Assembly (NCBI GenBank): GCA_017590115.1
Contig: JAGGNK010013559.1
Location: 256,933-320,932 of the forward strand
Source of the DNA: Montifringilla adamsi
Taxonomy: Eukaryota > Chordata > Aves > Passeriformes > Passeridae
Length of the DNA: 64,000 bases
Direction: 5' to 3'
This document shows positions 61,631 through 64,000 of this stretch, in pieces; within the stretch, counting starts at the first letter, position 1, and the number at the start of each line of letters is the position of its first letter. Both the position numbers and the translations under genes were made by a program. The notes under the pieces were generated by a model. It was not told the origin of the DNA and did not search any database. It saw nothing but the letters and a program-made list of their open reading frames with translations.

Positions 61631-64000
61631 GTCCTGCTTATTGTGGGGTTGGCTTGGGTGGGGAGATGTGGAGGGGTTGGAGTCATGCAGGACCCCACCC
61701 AACCAAGGGTAGAGGAGATGGGTTTTGAGCTTGGAAAGGAAGGACCAGCTTTATGAAACACACAGGGAGATTACTGAACCAGAAGGAGCCCAACAAGGAG
61801 AAAGAGAATGCGGAAAGATTTCCTCCTGGAGCAGGGGAATGATTCTGGCTGAGGAAAAATAAATGCTACATAAATGTTGCAGCACCTTAATGCTTCTTTA
61901 TTGAAGCACAGTTTTTTTATCCATGCCAGTGAGGCAATGATCCAGCCAGGAGCTGTCACCTCCCCACGGTGGGTACAGGACATGTTGATGTTTTACCCAG
62001 AGGAGAGGGCTCATCCCTGTGAGCTACTGGCTCATGTGCAGGGTGAGTTATCACTTGAGCTCTGGGCCAGCTCGGGGCAGACACTGGGTGTTACCAGAGC
62101 CCAGAGGGCTGGGGACACGAGGGTAGGAGCTCTCCCAGCTGCGTGGCAGCTCTGTCATGGGGCCAGACCCACATCCTGCCTGTGTCCTGGCTGGCCCTGG
62201 AATTGTCAGTGTAGATGCAAATCCAGCCTGGCATCCATACATCGGAGCCCATCCCACCCTTGGCGCCACAGAGAGCAAAGCTGGGCAGTGCCTGTGATTA
62301 TTCAAGCCCCTCTCTGCACCATCTCTCCTGCAGCCCCTCTGCTTTGTTCCCATCTGTCCCCAGGCACCTACATCCCAAGATGAAGTCCAGGGAGTGTTAC
62401 TGGTCCTATGAGGTGCAGTAATGGTGCAGCACCAGCCACACCAGGGTTGTTTCCACCATCAGAGGGCATTGTCGGATTAATTTTATCCCACTGCTGGTCA
62501 GGATGGATTTTTGAGGTGGTTGGAACTGGTGGTAATGCCACAGAGCAGAGGTTGCAGTCCCAGCTGACAACTGCAGAGCTTGCTTTCCCTAGCATGCTCA
62601 TACCCAGCCCTAGACACTGCTGGGGGTGTCCTGTCCCCCTCGGTGTCCATGGTACTGGGGCACGTGGCCTTGGCCAGTGGGATTCTTCAGGGACAGGGTC
62701 GGGAAGCAGGCTGCAAGCTGATCAGCAGGACTCTGTCATGCTGCATGCTGTGCCCTTTCCAGGCCCTTATTTCAGTCGTACAGAGCACAGTCTCTGTTTG
62801 TAACCCCACAGGGGACGGAGGTGGGTGACAACATCCAATTTTAGTGAGGGCTCCCCCTGAGGGGCAGGTCTGGAGAGCACAGAGTGGAAAAATCCACTTT
62901 ATGCTATTTTTAATGAAGAAACCATCCACATGCCCTTTAATTTATGAGCAGCCCAGTTGCCAGGTTCCTGGTTACCTTAGCAAGGATCAGGCCAAAGGGT
63001 CAGTTCCAGAAAAGCAGCAGGAATAAGATGCAAGTGGAAGGCAGAGCTGGGCAAACAGCAGCACTAATCTGAAGGCAAGGTGCTGCGGAGGCAGGGGACA
63101 ACAGCCTCCTGTTGTCTCCTGAGAGGCCTGGGGTCCTCTCTTATCCTCACTAACCTGGGGATGCAGCATCCTCAGGTACCACTGATATTGGTGCTCCATG
63201 AGACCTGAGGCTCTTCCCTCTGCTCTTTCCAGGAGATGCTGGCTCTGGACAGAGCTGGCACAGGACATGGCAGAGTGGGAGCACGGGAGTCACTGCACTG
63301 GGCAAAGGAGCCGTTGGGCTGATATGGGGTGAGCCAAAGCCTCATGTGAGAGGTTCAGCGCTGGCCCCAGGGCACCTGGCGATGCCTGGGAGGGGGGTGT
63401 GGGCTGAAGTCTGTGGGGAATTGCTGCTCCCAAGGGCTCAGCACCAGCACAGCACCATCTACACCATGGGAAGGTTGGGAGGGTGTTCAGGACCCCTCTA
63501 CTGTGATGAGGACTAAGGGAAGGATTTTCTCCTGTCCTTGTCATTGTTTTTCTGCTCTGCTCCTATTGTTCCCAGTGCTGTCTGAGCCAGGAGCCTGGAA
63601 ATACATCAAGGCACCTGCAAAATGTGGGTGGCTGAGCCTTTCATCTCCTCCCTTCCTTGCTGCCCTCCTCATCCCTCCGAGCTAAACAGAACTGGCTGCA
63701 GCAGTGGGAGAAGGGACTCCTGGCTGCCCTAATGCCTGTGCTGCACACTCCCAACATTGCTAAAAGTCACCCATAACTCTCAGCCATCCAAGGTCCTTCT
63801 CCTCTCTGCACCCCCAGTCTCTGTGGGAACTTGCTGCAGTCACTTTGCTCATTGCTGACGTCTCCTCTGAGGAGCACGACCCTGCTGGGGCAGGGGCAGG
63901 GCCACAGGAGCCTGGAGAACAAGGGAGACTGATAAGAAAAGAATCCAAATCAACTCAAATTTTTCCACCACTGCTTCAGCCCTGGAGGAGGGACTGGCAC
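61631..64000. other. Flank downstream of MYBPH
   Basis: No exon, RNA gene or recognisable repeat seen on either strand in this 2.4 kb. A neighbouring gene may begin beyond the window. Confidence 0.5.

Noticed and set aside
1..64000. CRISPR arrays, bacterial operons, prophage, tRNA or rRNA genes
   Set aside because: None seen; spliced genes and CR1 repeats show vertebrate nuclear DNA. A tRNAscan run could still find a degenerate tRNA I missed.

Overview
The window looks like nuclear DNA of a bird, probably a passerine. Three vertebrate genes have intron-exon structure. About twenty CR1 LINE 3' fragments are scattered on both strands. One intronic stretch (about 6.04-6.75 kb) resembles passerine-type retroviral LTR sequence. 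The protein-H gene has the long Pro/Ala/Lys-rich N-terminus known from chicken. The species call is inference; no mitochondrial or species-diagnostic locus is present.

Layout. (1) 1-19.66 kb: the 3' half of CEPT1 (+ strand), encoding the last 206 residues of choline/ethanolamine phosphotransferase, with its 3' UTR. Two different 85-nt exons, at 1382-1466 and 9913-9997, could each fill the same slot, so this looks like a mutually exclusive exon pair encoding alternative versions of one membrane helix. (2) 19.66-24.6 kb: intergenic, with CR1 fragments and no gene seen. (3) 24.6-36.7 kb: complete DENND2D (- strand), a DENN-domain Rab exchange factor, tail-to-tail with CEPT1. Eleven coding exons join without a frame error into 467 codons, and the start lies in a CpG island. 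A candidate alternative exon lies 1.1 kb upstream at 37772-37988. (4) 36.9-50.7 kb: intergenic, with a 48-bp minisatellite, an orphan CpG-rich patch at 38.86-39.5 kb, CR1 copies and simple repeats. (5) 50.76-61.63 kb: complete MYBPH (+ strand), the sarcomeric myosin-binding protein H, with TATA box, ten coding exons, 528 codons, an intron in the 3' UTR and a poly(A) signal. (6) 61.63-64 kb: flank with no gene seen.

The genes do not form a pathway: CEPT1 makes phospholipids in ER/nuclear membranes, DENND2D acts in Rab trafficking, and MYBPH is a striated-muscle structural protein. Their order is informative. In human, CEPT1-DENND2D sits at 1p13 beside chitinase-family genes, and MYBPH sits at 1q32 beside other chitinase-family genes. 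Here DENND2D and MYBPH are neighbours.
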